Below, in pieces: positions 16,506 to 25,483 of a DNA stretch of 64,000 nucleotides (its first letter is position 1; every line of letters starts with the position of its first letter). Source of the stretch: HK1 sp965202735 (GTDB lineage Bacteria > Pseudomonadota > Gammaproteobacteria > HK1); NCBI GenBank assembly GCA_965202735.1, contig OZ241844.1, positions 3,472,001 through 3,536,000 of the forward strand, written 5' to 3'. A program made the translations under genes and the position numbers. Under the pieces are notes generated by a model that had not been told where the DNA came from, did not search any database, and saw nothing but the letters and a program-made list of their open reading frames with translations.

Positions 16506-17077
16506 ACGCCTGGTGACATGGGTATTCCCGCGAATGCTCGTAAGGGATTGATCTGTCTACTGAATCCCGAATCTCGTATCTATGTGGTGTCAAAGACGGG
16601 TGCGAGGGATACCCCCCGGCGGGGAGCCGACCGCACGGCACGCCTGCAAGATGAATGGCGTCGAGCCCTGCGTGCCTGCCGTGAAAGCACACTCGGGAAG
16701 GACGCCCGGGCCTCCGGGAGCCGCCGCGTTGCGACAGTGGATTGCGCTCGAGGGCAACCATCATCGTACGCCCTGGACGATGCAACGGAATCCGGCAGCC
16801 CCAGGCCAGAGCCCCAGGGCATGGTTGACAACAGACTCGTTCCCAACGATATTGATGCCAACAATAACGTTGTGAGAACAGACATGATACGAAACGCTCA
16901 TGGTCGACGCCGTGCTGGACCACCCCGTAGAATGAAAATTGGTGCTCGTCGCGCGGGCGGACTTCGGGCCACATCGGGGTCGCCTACCGGTCGCAGCCCG
17001 CAACCGGAGCGCCGCAAGGTGTGAATGCCCGGTGCCGCCGACCGGCGGCGCACAGGCTGCGTTGCGCCGAATCCCAG
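16506..17077. other. Stretch between transposase remnant and NTPase gene, no recognisable gene
   Basis: Open frames occur on both strands (for example 16518-17024 plus and 16580-16885 minus), but none has a known domain, a good ribosome site or the codon bias of real genes here. The middle is lower in GC. It is probably degraded mobile DNA. Confidence 0.45.
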
Positions 17078-17137
17078 AGTATTTTCACGGCAAAAGGCGG
17101 GAGCAACTGGGTCGACGGAGAGAACTTCTTCGACCGC

Positions 17138-17140
17138 TAG
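17138..17140 (+). other. In-frame amber codon near the 5' end of the first NTPase gene
   Basis: The frame of the NTPase gene continues upstream of its GTG at 17168 and reads SNWVDGENFFDR, stop, TELEALEERV. The text before the stop fits the usual N-terminal lead-in of this ATPase class (roughly W-x-D-x-E-x-F-x-R-E-x-E). TAG at 17138-17140 therefore looks like a nonsense mutation of a sense codon, truncating about 13 or more residues. Confidence 0.7.
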
Positions 17141-17167
17141 ACGGAGCTGGAAGCGCTGGAAGAGCGG

Positions 17168-18340
17168 GTGCGGGAAGGAGCCCACACCCTGCTGACCGCG
17201 CAGCGGCGGATGGGCAAGACGAGCCTCGTGCGGGAGCTGCAGCGCCGGCTGGCCCGAACGGGAGAGTTCGAGGTCGTCTTCGTCGACCTGGAGGCGGCCG
17301 CCGACCCGGCCGATGCGATCGCCGAAATCGGGGTTCAGGTGAAGCCCGTGCGCGCGGCGTGGGACCGGATCATGACCGGCTTCGCGAATCTGATGAGGAG
17401 GGCCGGCGGCCGGATCGAGGAGCTGTCGGTTGCGGACCTGAAGGTGAAGCTGCGCGCCGGGATCGATGCCGGCAATTGGCCGCGAAGAGGGGGCGCGGTC
17501 CTTGCCGCCCTGGCGGAAAGCGGCCGGCCGGTCGTGCTCGCGATCGACGAGCTGCCGATACTGGTGAATCGGCTGCTGAAGGACAAGACGGGGCGCATGA
17601 CGCCGGAGGGGAAGCGGGACGCGGACGCCTTCCTGAGCTGGCTGCGCAAGGTGGGGCAAACGCATCGGGGTCGGGTCACGCTGATCCTGTCGGGCAGCGT
17701 CAGCCTCGAGCCGCTGCTTGAACAGGCCGGGCTCAGCGCCCAGGCCAACATCTTCTCTCCCTGTGACCTGCAACCGTGGAGCGAGGAAACGGCCGTTTCC
17801 TGCCTGAAGGCGCTTGCCGGGTCCTATGGGGTCGGGCTTGCGCCGGAGGTCCGCCGGGACATGTGCCGCAGGCTGCGCTGCTGCATCCCGCACCATGTCC
17901 AGATGTTCTTCGACAGGATGCACGGTCATCTGCGGCGCGCCGGCCGGAAGGACGCGTCGCTGGGCGATGTCGAAAGGGTCTATGTACGGGAGATGCTGGG
18001 CGTCCGGGGGCAGGTGGACCTCCAGCATTACGAGGGCCGGCTGGAGACGGCGCTCGGAAGAGCGGGGTACACGGTCGCGCTGGAAATCCTGACGGCGACG
18101 GCAGTCGATGGCGATATCGCTGCCGAAACGGTCGACCGGTACCGCAACTGGTTCTCGATGCGGGACGCGCACGATGGAGACGGCGCTCCCGCGGTCGACG
18201 ATGTGCTGCATGTGCTGCAGCACGACGGCTGCCTCGAACCCCGGGAAGGCGGTTACCGGTTCGTTTCCGGGCTCCTGGAGGACTGGTGGCGCGGGCGCTA
18301 CGGGCAGAGGTTCGTGCCCGTGTTCGACCGGCAGCCGTGA
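17168..18340 (+). CDS. P-loop NTPase (archaeal-ATPase/STAND-like), 5' end damaged
   Basis: The 390-residue product (GTG start at 17168) has a Walker A AQRRMGKTS (11-19), Walker B VVLAIDELP (122-130), a sensor-like LILSGSVSLEPL, a helical lid, and a C-terminal winged-helix part ending GYRFVSGLLEDWWRGRYG. This layout is that of AAA/STAND ATPases of the ATPase_2 class. An in-frame amber at 17138 removes the usual N-terminal lead-in, so the gene may be recently inactivated or may restart at 17168, which leaves little sequence before Walker A. It is 17 bases upstream of a second NTPase gene, suggesting a two-gene unit. The function is unknown; a defence or signalling role is only a guess from its setting. 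Confidence 0.75.
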   Translation: MREGAHTLLTAQRRMGKTSLVRELQRRLARTGEFEVVFVDLEAAADPADAIAEIGVQVKPVRAAWDRIMTGFANLMRRAGGRIEELSVADLKVKLRAGIDAGNWPRRGGAVLAALAESGRPVVLAIDELPILVNRLLKDKTGRMTPEGKRDADAFLSWLRKVGQTHRGRVTLILSGSVSLEPLLEQAGLSAQANIFSPCDLQPWSEETAVSCLKALAGSYGVGLAPEVRRDMCRRLRCCIPHHVQMFFDRMHGHLRRAGRKDASLGDVERVYVREMLGVRGQVDLQHYEGRLETALGRAGYTVALEILTATAVDGDIAAETVDRYRNWFSMRDAHDGDGAPAVDDVLHVLQHDGCLEPREGGYRFVSGLLEDWWRGRYGQRFVPVFDRQP

Positions 18341-18357
18341 GGACGGGAGCCGGGGCG

Positions 18358-19410
18358 ATGGCTGTGACCGCCAGGAAATACAATCCGGGTTTTCTCTCGA
18401 TCGATGAGCTGGTCGCGACCTTCTGCGTCCGGAAGGCCGAGTACGAATCCCTGATCGAGGCGCTGCGCGAATGCGCGGGCAGCGCGAACACCCATCAGAT
18501 CGTGATCGGGCCGCGCGGCAGCGGAAAGACGAGCCTGCTGCTGCGGGTCGCTGCGGAGGTTGTTCGCGATGCCGATCTCTCGGCGCGCTTCTTCCCGATC
18601 GTGTTCGCGGAGGAAAGCTACGAGGTCTCGACCGTCGGCGAGTTCTGGCTCGAATGCCTTTCCCGGCTGGCCGACCAGGCGCCGCGCCGGGAAGGCGGTG
18701 TCGACCTGCAGCGCACCTTCGAGGATCTGCGCGCCATCCATGAAGACCAGACGCTGGAGGGTCGTTGCCTGGGGGTATTGCAGGACTTTGCGGACTTGGA
18801 AGACAAGCGCCTCGTGCTGATCGTCGAGAACCTGAACATGATGTTCAGGGATATCGGCGACGACGATGCGGGCTGGCGGCTGCGGAAGACGCTGCAGACC
18901 GAACCGCGGATCGTTCTGCTGGCGAGCGCGACCAGCCGGTTCGACCAGATGGACGACCCGAAGGAAGCGCTCTACGAGCTGTTCCGGGTGGTCCAGTTGC
19001 ATCCGCTCGACACGGAGGACTGCGCGATCCTGTGGCAGACCGTGTCGGGGCAGACGCGGGCGCCGCAGACGATCCGGGCACTGCGGATTCTGACCGGCGG
19101 GAGTCCCAGGCTGCTGACCATCGTGGCCCGGTTCGGCGCGAACCTGTCGTTCCACGAGCTGATGGCCGATCTCCTCGATCTGGTCGACGACCATACCGAG
19201 TACTTCAAGAGCCACCTCGACGCGCTCCCCGCGCAGGAGCGAAAGGTGTATCTCGCCCTTGCCGATCTCTGGAAACCGGCGACCGCGCGCGAGATTGCCG
19301 ACCGGGCCAGGCTCGGGACCAGCAAGTGCAGCGCCCAGCTTGCCCGTCTGGTCGTAAGCGCCCCGCAAAGGGCGTTATTGACGTGCGGAGGGGAAGGGCT
19401 TCTGGAGTGA
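18358..19410 (+). pseudogene. NTPase-wHTH-TPR protein, N-terminal part (split by IS66 element)
   Basis: From ATG 18358 (after GGAGCCGGGG) the protein has Walker A GPRGSGKT (51-58), a Walker-B-like RLVLIVEN (151-158, with Asp replaced by Val-Glu), and a sensor LLASATSRF. A helix-turn-helix (TAREIADRARLGTSKCSAQL, about 306-325) follows. Genuine coding ends at the Val codon 19351-19353; the residues to 19410 are IS66 sequence. Removing IS 19354-21836 and one duplication joins it in frame to 21845-23458, giving 869 residues. With the preceding NTPase it forms a pair of ATPases, one carrying TPRs. Confidence 0.85.
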
Positions 19411-20982
19411 GTCTCGGGCCAGGGCAGCGGGGGCGAGTCGGGTCGGCAGCAGGGCTTCAATCTCGCCGAGGGACTTCGCCTTCGGCAGCTCGGTGAACAC
19501 GTGACGCAGGTAGGCGTAGGGCTCGAGACCGTTGGCCTTGGCGCACTCGATGAGCGAGTACAGCCGGGCGCTCGCATGGGCGCCGGCCACGGTATCGCAG
19601 AACAGCCAGTTGCGGCGCCCGACGCAGAACGGACGAATGGCATTCTCGACGGGGTTGGTATCGATGCCGTAGCGCCCGTCGTCGCAGTAGCGCACCAGCG
19701 CCTCCCACTGGTGGTCGAGATACGCCATCGCCTTGCCGAGCACGCTCGAGGGCGGGAGGGTGCCGAGGGTGTCGTCGAGCCAGGCCCGCAGCGCATCGAG
19801 CACCGGCACGCTCTCGCTGCGGCGCACGTGCGCACGGTCCTCTGGCGGCTGGTGGCGGATGCGGCGCTCGATGGCGTAGAGCGTTCGGATCCTCTCCAGC
19901 GCGTAGAGGGCGCGCCGCGCCTTCGCAGGCGGACTCGCCGGGAGCTTCTTCGGATTCAGCCCGAGGCTCTTCAGCGCATCGACCAGTGCGCGCCGGGCGT
20001 GCGCCCAGCACGCCAGATGCACCAGGCGCTGCTCGCGCACCACCGGCGCGTAGCCGCTGTAGCCGTCGGTGTGCAGCGTCCCGGTGAACCCTTCGAGCAG
20101 CCGCTTGGGGACCGCCCCCGAACGGGTCGGGTCGTAGTCGAACAGCACGATGGGCGGCTCGGGACCCGCGCTCATCTGCGCCCAGAGCTGAGACTTCGAC
20201 TCCGGCGCCTTCCCAGGCTCCTTGAGCACCTGCACCGGGGTCTCGTCCATCAGCAGGCAGGGCCGGTCGAGCAGCTCGTCGCGCAGCACGTGGATGAGCG
20301 GCGCCACGAGCTCGCCCGCCCCCACCATCCACCGCGCCAGCGTCGTGCGCGACAGCTCCACCCCGATGCGCCGAAGCTGCTGGCACTGACGATACAGCGC
20401 CAGCGCGTCGGCGTACTTCGCCGTGGCGATGAATGCGAGCAGCCCCGCGCTGGCCATGCTCTTCGCCAGCGGCTGCGCCGGCAGCGCCGCGGTGCGAAGA
20501 TGCCCCTCGCAGCGCGGGCAGCGGTACTTGCCGCGCACATGACGCAGCACCCGCACCTGGGCGGGAATGATGTCGAGCTGCTCGCTCACCACCTCGCCGA
20601 AGCGCTCAAGCTCCACCCCATGCTGCGCACAGGTGCGCTGCGATGCCTCCAGCCGATGCTCGATGACGACGCGCGGCAGACCCTGCGGCAACGGCGCGCG
20701 CCTCGGCCTCGCGCGCCGGTGGGCCGCGACCTCGGAGCCGGGCTCGCCCTCGCAGGGCTCGGGTGCGCCAGCGCTCGCCTCGGCCTCGTTGAACAGCCCC
20801 AGTTGACCGTCGGGCATCTTCTCCGACGAGGGGGCAAAGCGCCGGGCGAGGAGCAGCCGCACCTGCTCCTGCAAGTGCTCAATCAGCGCGTCGCGCTCGG
20901 CGAGAGCGCACTGGTAGTGATGCACCTGCGCGTGCAGCGAGGCGAGAGTCTCGTTCGCACATTGCGGGGCGGGCGGGCTCAT
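19375..20982 (-). CDS. tnpC: IS66-family transposase TnpC
   Basis: The 535-residue DDE transposase has an N-terminal coiled coil (CALAERDALIEHLQEQVRLL), a zinc-binding part (GKYRCPRCEGHLR), the catalytic core (LLMDETPVQV, LHTDGYSGYAP, and NPVENAIRPFCVGRRNW), and the IS66 C-terminal piece SLIECAKANGLEPYAYLRH. The start at 20982 (MSPPAPQCANETL) is the usual one; the frame is open further upstream to 21108 but without a family match. It is complete. Confidence 0.95.
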   Translation of the reverse strand: MSPPAPQCANETLASLHAQVHHYQCALAERDALIEHLQEQVRLLLARRFAPSSEKMPDGQLGLFNEAEASAGAPEPCEGEPGSEVAAHRRARPRRAPLPQGLPRVVIEHRLEASQRTCAQHGVELERFGEVVSEQLDIIPAQVRVLRHVRGKYRCPRCEGHLRTAALPAQPLAKSMASAGLLAFIATAKYADALALYRQCQQLRRIGVELSRTTLARWMVGAGELVAPLIHVLRDELLDRPCLLMDETPVQVLKEPGKAPESKSQLWAQMSAGPEPPIVLFDYDPTRSGAVPKRLLEGFTGTLHTDGYSGYAPVVREQRLVHLACWAHARRALVDALKSLGLNPKKLPASPPAKARRALYALERIRTLYAIERRIRHQPPEDRAHVRRSESVPVLDALRAWLDDTLGTLPPSSVLGKAMAYLDHQWEALVRYCDDGRYGIDTNPVENAIRPFCVGRRNWLFCDTVAGAHASARLYSLIECAKANGLEPYAYLRHVFTELPKAKSLGEIEALLPTRLAPAALARDSLQKPFPSARQ

Positions 20983-21059
20983 GGCCCGTAGGGTAAACCG
21001 CTTCGACCGGGCAGGGGGATCAAACTTTCTGATGCACCGATCAAATTTACTTTTCCCCT

Positions 21060-21416
21060 TCAGTACATCGATGCGTAGTGCAGCGACGCATGGGGGCGGG
21101 TGCGCCACAGGTCATAGCCATCGAGCAGAAAGTTGAGCTGCGCCCCGCTCAGGCTCACCACCCGGGTGGCGTGGCGCGGCCATGCGAAGCGTGCACGCTC
21201 CAGGCGCTTTTGCCACAGCACGAACCCGCACCGCTCCCAGTACAGGACCCGGCACTGGGTGCGCCGACGGTTGGTGAACACAAAGAGCTGCGCCGAGAAC
21301 GGGTCCATCGCCAGGGTGTCCTGCACCAGCGTGGCAAGCCCCGTAATCTGCTTTCTGAAGTCCACCGGCTCGACGCACAGCCACACCTCGATGCCCTCGT
21401 GCGGCGGACGGATCAT
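21060..21416 (-). CDS. tnpB: IS66-family accessory protein TnpB
   Basis: The 118-residue IS66 Orf2 protein has the signature pieces VWLCVEPVDFRKQITGLA, LFVFTNRRRTQCRVLYWER and FVLWQKRLERARF. It is required with TnpA and TnpC for transposition. ATG 21416 overlaps the tnpA stop (ATGA, 21413-21416), so the two are probably translationally coupled. Confidence 0.95.
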   Translation of the reverse strand: MIRPPHEGIEVWLCVEPVDFRKQITGLATLVQDTLAMDPFSAQLFVFTNRRRTQCRVLYWERCGFVLWQKRLERARFAWPRHATRVVSLSGAQLNFLLDGYDLWRTRPHASLHYASMY

Positions 21417-21751
21417 GACAGCCGGCTCGCGCATTCGAGCACCGCGCCCACGCGTGCGTCCTCGGCCTGTGCGCAGACCTCGACGACGACGCCGTTGGGC
21501 AGGTGCACGCGAAACGCCGCGCCCGCCGGTGGGCAGAGGCGCACCGGCACGAACGTCGGTGGCGCCGGCTCGCTGAGAACGCCGCGGCGCTTGAGTGTCG
21601 AGCGCGCCGTGTACAGTGCGCTGACCGACAGCCCGTGGGCCTGGGCATACGCCTTCAACGTCAGCCCTTGCTGGCGGGCCGTGCGCAGATGGTCGAGCCA
21701 GAACCGCTCGCGCGGGCGCACACTGCGGGACCGCGAGCTCGTTTGTGCCAT
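21413..21751 (-). CDS. tnpA: IS66-family TnpA (transposase accessory, HTH)
   Basis: The 112-residue protein has an N-terminal helix-turn-helix (FWLDHLRTARQQGLTLKAYA then HGLSVSALYTARSTLKRRG) followed by FVPVRLCPPAG and VHLPNGVVVEV, as in IS66 TnpA. The start at 21751 (MAQTSSRSRS) is chosen over 21799 because it fits family length. It is the first gene of the tnpABC set. Confidence 0.9.
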   Translation of the reverse strand: MAQTSSRSRSVRPRERFWLDHLRTARQQGLTLKAYAQAHGLSVSALYTARSTLKRRGVLSEPAPPTFVPVRLCPPAGAAFRVHLPNGVVVEVCAQAEDARVGAVLECASRLS

Positions 21752-21844
21752 CCCCTCACCCTCCACACAACGATGGAGCGTGCACTGTGGCACCGACAAC
21801 GACCTTACGGAACGACGTACTTCACGAGTCGCTTACGTCTGGTC

Positions 21845-23458
21845 GACAAGGGCGCGGTGGAGGTGAGCGGCGGCAGCGCGCGGCGCAAGCTCTACTACCT
21901 GACCGAGCGGCTCTACAACATCTACTACCTGATGCGCCGGGCGCGCGGACCGGCGCCGCTGATCGATGCGCTGATCCGCTTCATGGAGGCCTTCTACTCC
22001 ACCGACAAACTGAAAGAAATCGGCGCCCGCATGGCGCGGGAGGCGCGGGGGTTCGACGGCGGTGCGTTGGCGATCTACCGGTTGGCTTTCGAGCGTCTCG
22101 TCGGACTGCCGTCCCTCGAAGCGCATCGCGAAGAGCTGCCGTCGCTTGCGCCGCCTGCCTTTGCCTATGCGCCCAGTGAATTTTCAGCGGTATCTGCGGC
22201 GCCGCCGGCTGCGACGGATCTCTTGAGGAAAGCGCTGGCGCTGGCGGAAAGAGGTCAGTTGGAAGACGCCGTGGCGACCTGGGATGAGGTTGTCCGGAGG
22301 TTCAGGGAGAGCGACTCGCCGACGCTGCACCGTGAAGTGGTAGCAGCCATGGTCAGACGGGGGCACGCGCTGATCGCCCTGAACCGGCACGGGGAAGCCC
22401 TGGAAGCCTGCGACGAAGTGCTGGAACGCTTCGGCAAGAGCGATTCGCCGACGCTGCACCGTGAAGTGGCGGCAGCCATGGTCGGACGGGGTCACGCGCT
22501 GATCGCGCTGGACCGCGTCGACGAGGCGATAAGCACCTGGGGCGCTGTGGTGGAACGCTTCGGGGCCGACGACCGGCCCGGACTTCTCACCATGGTCGCG
22601 AATGCCCAGACACACAGGTGCGCCTTGCTGGAACAGTCGGGCCGATACGAAGAGGCGCTCGCTGTCTGCGACGAGATCGAACGGCGTTTCGGAAACAGAG
22701 ACGAGCCGGAAATTCTGAAGCAGGTTGCCTCGGCCCTGGTCAGCAGGGTGGAGGTTCTGGTCTTGTTGAACCGGCTGGACGAAGCGCTTGAGGCCTGTGA
22801 CGAGGCGCTCCGGCGGTTCGGGAGCGACGAGGAGTCCTGCGGTATCGAGGCAGTCGCACGAACTCTCGTTTACAAGGGCGCCCTGCTGGTCGATCTGGAC
22901 CGGACCGGGGAGGGGATCGCGGCGTGGGACGAGGTAGTCCGGCGCTTCGAGGCGAGCGATGCGCCGACGCTTCGAGACGTGGCGGAAGTGGCGCTGTGCA
23001 GGCGGGCACAGCACGAATTGACCGAAGGACGGGCAAGGATCGCTATCGCGTTTCTCGACCGTGCTCTTCTGCGGGCGCGGGCGGGAATTCCGGACCGCAG
23101 GTTGCAGGGCCATCTGATCCGGGCGCGGGCGCACTTGGCGGAAGGCGATGGCGAAGCATGCGCCGGGGATGTCGAGAGGGCACTGTCGATCCTTCCCGAA
23201 TTGAGCACGTTGCCGAGGGACGTGCTGGTGGCTCTGATCGATCTCTCGGCGGGCGTCGGACTGGAAAGGATGTGCGATCTGATCAAGTCGTCGCCCGCCG
23301 GCGATCTCCTGCTTCCGTTGAGGACAGCCCTGGAGCGCGCACTCGGGATGGAACCGAGGGTGGCCCGGGAAGTCGAAGAGATCGCCGAAGACATACGCCG
23401 GGAATTGCTTGTCGGGCGCGAGCTCCCGCCCCGGGGCTTCGAACCGGTGTCAAGCTGA
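21845..23458 (+). pseudogene. NTPase-wHTH-TPR protein, C-terminal TPR part (split by IS66 element)
   Basis: This is the continuation of 18358-19353. It opens with the wing of the helix-turn-helix (DKGAVEVSGGSARRKLYYL), then a helical linker (YNIYYLMRRARG) and five or six TPR-like repeats of about 42-46 residues, each with a core like LERFGKSDSPTLHREVAAAM then GHALIALDRVDEA. The C-terminal 130 residues are helical without clear repeats. TPRs make protein contacts, so the intact protein probably joined an NTPase switch to a partner-binding array. Without the IS the whole gene is open. Confidence 0.85.
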
Positions 23459-23512
23459 AGTATCGAAGGGGGATACTCGCACCGTTCGCGCCTCTTCTGC
23501 CCGATCTCGCGT

Positions 23513-23698
23513 TCATGTACTGCTCCGGGGCCAGTCCGGCTCGCATTCCAGTCCATCGTCTTCGGGATGCCAGATGCGGTCGAGCGGGAATCCGGTCCGT
23601 TGCGCCAGTCTCACGGCGAGCGTCACGTCGCCGGTGGAGACGAGGTCTTCGAGCATCTCTTCGAGCTCGGCCAGCTCGACCGCGTTCATTTCCTTCAT
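23513..23698 (-). CDS. Small hypothetical protein, coupled to the preceding tiny gene
   Basis: The 61-residue protein starts MKEMNAVELAELEEMLEDL, is acidic and mostly helical, contains RLAQRTGFPLDRIWHPEDDG and ends in a Trp-Pro-rich tail. The ATG at 23698 follows GGTGGGA and overlaps the stop of 23695-23886 (ATGA). I recognise no family. Size, acidity and coupling would fit a regulatory or toxin-antitoxin partner, but nothing shows that directly. Confidence 0.55.
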   Translation of the reverse strand: MKEMNAVELAELEEMLEDLVSTGDVTLAVRLAQRTGFPLDRIWHPEDDGLECEPDWPRSST

Positions 23699-23886
23699 CG
23701 TCCCACCCCGCCGTTCGTATCCGTACCGCCGGTCCTTCCGGCCGTGCGCTTGCTGCCGCGTTGCGGAACGACCATCCTGCCGTCGGCCAGCTCGATCACG
23801 CCGCTCAGCAGGCGTCGGAGGGACTGGGACATCGCGATGTTCGCATCGACCGCCCACAGTCGTGGCTTTCCTCCGGCCGTCTTCAT
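23695..23886 (-). CDS. Small hypothetical protein, first of a coupled pair
   Basis: The 63-residue product MKTAGGKPRLWAVDANI... starts at 23886 after a strong GAGGAAG site. The segment RLWAVDANIAMSQSLRRLL recalls the first strand and helix of PIN-type nucleases (hydrophobic-V-D-x-N), but the chain ends after GRMVVPQRGSKRTAGRTG, far too short for a PIN domain. It could be a truncated PIN protein or an unrelated small protein. It overlaps the downstream gene by ATGA. Confidence 0.55.
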   Translation of the reverse strand: MKTAGGKPRLWAVDANIAMSQSLRRLLSGVIELADGRMVVPQRGSKRTAGRTGGTDTNGGVGR

Positions 23887-24328
23887 CTTTCTTCCTCGTG
23901 TTCGCTCACGGATACACGCCCCCGATCTCGGACATCCCCTCATGTCCCGCCGTCAAGGGACCTCGGAGATTTCACGATACACGCATTGCTCCCGGAGCAT
24001 GTGTACAAGCTGGCAGGCGATTCGGCCCCGGGCCGCTCAGCCAGTCCCGGTCGGCGCGGCCGCATCGCTCGGAATCGTCCACCCGATGATCGATGATCCT
24101 CCTCATGGCGAGGACCGGTCGAGCACGACCCCCCATGCAGGAGACAGGCGGGGCACTCGCACCGGTCACGTATTTCGTTCGGCATATTCAGCTTCATCGA
24201 TGCATTGACGAGACTCCGGGCCATCGGAATCGCCGATGCCGGGCCACCCGGAGGGGCCCCGTTCCTGCGCGATGGCGCGCTCGGCACGTGGCAAGGTCAT
24301 TCTCGTCAGCGGCCTCGGGAGGTTCGAG
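23887..24328. other. Intergenic region before yeeE, no gene seen
   Basis: The 440 bases between the small-gene pair (minus) and the YeeE gene (plus) have no credible coding frame. Both transcripts must start here, but I cannot point to a promoter. An ATG at 24236 in the yeeE frame is possible but its first 31 residues are not family-like. Confidence 0.5.
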
Positions 24329-25483
24329 GTGGAAGATTTCGAGCTCGCCAACGTTCACGTCGTGGCCGCCTTCGGCTTCGCCCTCGCCGCGGTCTTCGGC
24401 TTCGTCGCCAACAGGACGAGCTTCTGCACCATGGGCGCGGTGAGCGACCTGCTGCACATGGGCTCGCGCGGCCGCCTCGGGGCGTGGCTCTTCGCCATGG
24501 GGCTCGCGATCCTCGGCACCCAGGCGCTCGACGCCGCCGGGCTCGTCGACCTGGGGGACGCGATCTACCTGACCCCGAGCTTCGGCTGGCTCGGCTACGT
24601 GGTCGGGGGCGTCGCCTTCGGCGTCGGCATGACGCTGGCGGCCGGCTGCGGGCAGCGCAACCTCGTGCGCCTCGGCGGCGGGAACCTCAGAGCCCTGGTG
24701 GTGCTGCTGGTGCTCGGCATCACCGCCTACGCCACGTTGCGCGGCCTGCTGGGGCTCGCCCGCATCACGGTCTTCGAAGCCCCCGACATCGACCTGGCGC
24801 TGCACGGGCTCGACGACCAGGGGCTCGCGACGATGCTCGCGGCGGCGCTCGGGATGGAGGACGCGGACCCGCTGCGCGCCGCGCTGGCGGTGCTGCTCGG
24901 CGGCGGCCTCGTCGCGTTCGCGCTCGCGCAGCCCACGTTCCGGCGGAGCTTCGACGACCTCCTGGCCGGCGTCGTCGTCGGCGCGGTCATCACCGGCGGC
25001 TGGTTCGTCACCGGCTACATCGGCAACGACGACTTCGACCCGGTACCGCTCGAATCGATGACCTTCGTCGCCCCGACCGGCAACGCCATCAGCTACCTGA
25101 TGACCTTCACCGGCTCGACCATCAACTTCGGGATCGCCGCGGTGCTGGGGATGATCGCCGGCTCGTTCGCGTACGCAACGGCCTCGGGCCGCTTCCGCAT
25201 CGAGACCTTCAGCACCCGCGCGGAGATGCTGAGCCACCTCGCGGGCGGATTCCTGATGGGATTCGGCGGCGTGCTCGCCCTCGGCTGCACCATCGGGCAG
25301 GGCGTCACCGGCGTCTCGACCCTGGCCGCGGGCTCGTTCATCGCGCTGGCCTCCATCCTCTTCGGCAGCGCGATCACGATGAAGGTCGAGTACCACATGC
25401 TCGACGACATGGGCTTCGCCGCCGCCCTCCGGGCCGGGCTGAAGGAGCTGGCGATGCCGTGGCGGGATACCGGGGAGGACTGA
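24329..25483 (+). CDS. YeeE/YedE-family (DUF395) sulfur-compound transporter
   Basis: This 384-residue membrane protein has about nine hydrophobic helices and the three Cys-containing motifs of YeeE: RTSFCTMGAV, AAGCGQRNLVRLG and ALGCTIGQGVTG. In studied YeeE proteins these cysteines pass thiosulfate through the membrane. I chose GTG 24329, six bases after GGGAGG; ATGs at 24236 or 24272 are alternatives. The stop abuts the GTG of the next gene, so the three genes 24329-26498 may be one operon. A decayed second copy of its 3' end lies at 26648-26799. The substrate is an inference from the family. Confidence 0.88.
   Translation: MEDFELANVHVVAAFGFALAAVFGFVANRTSFCTMGAVSDLLHMGSRGRLGAWLFAMGLAILGTQALDAAGLVDLGDAIYLTPSFGWLGYVVGGVAFGVGMTLAAGCGQRNLVRLGGGNLRALVVLLVLGITAYATLRGLLGLARITVFEAPDIDLALHGLDDQGLATMLAAALGMEDADPLRAALAVLLGGGLVAFALAQPTFRRSFDDLLAGVVVGAVITGGWFVTGYIGNDDFDPVPLESMTFVAPTGNAISYLMTFTGSTINFGIAAVLGMIAGSFAYATASGRFRIETFSTRAEMLSHLAGGFLMGFGGVLALGCTIGQGVTGVSTLAAGSFIALASILFGSAITMKVEYHMLDDMGFAAALRAGLKELAMPWRDTGED

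Larger units (their letters stand above)
19354..21836 (-). mobile_element. IS66-family insertion sequence with 8-bp target duplication
   Basis: The 2,483-bp element begins GTAAGCGCCCCGCAAAGGGC and ends ...AGTCGCTTAC, matching the GTAAGCG ends of IS66. It is flanked by GTCTGGTC at 19346-19353 and 21837-21844, an exact 8-bp target duplication. It carries the full set tnpA, tnpB and tnpC on the minus strand, all open, so it is probably active. It interrupts the second NTPase gene. Confidence 0.96.

Noticed and set aside
16518..17024. Possible 168-codon gene before the NTPases
   Set aside because: Codon use and composition are unlike other genes here, no domain is visible, and opposing frames are equally open.
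17138..17140. Amber codon read as pyrrolysine
   Set aside because: The gene is not a methylamine methyltransferase, both MttB proteins in the window lack amber codons, and no pyl genes are seen. A nonsense mutation is simpler.
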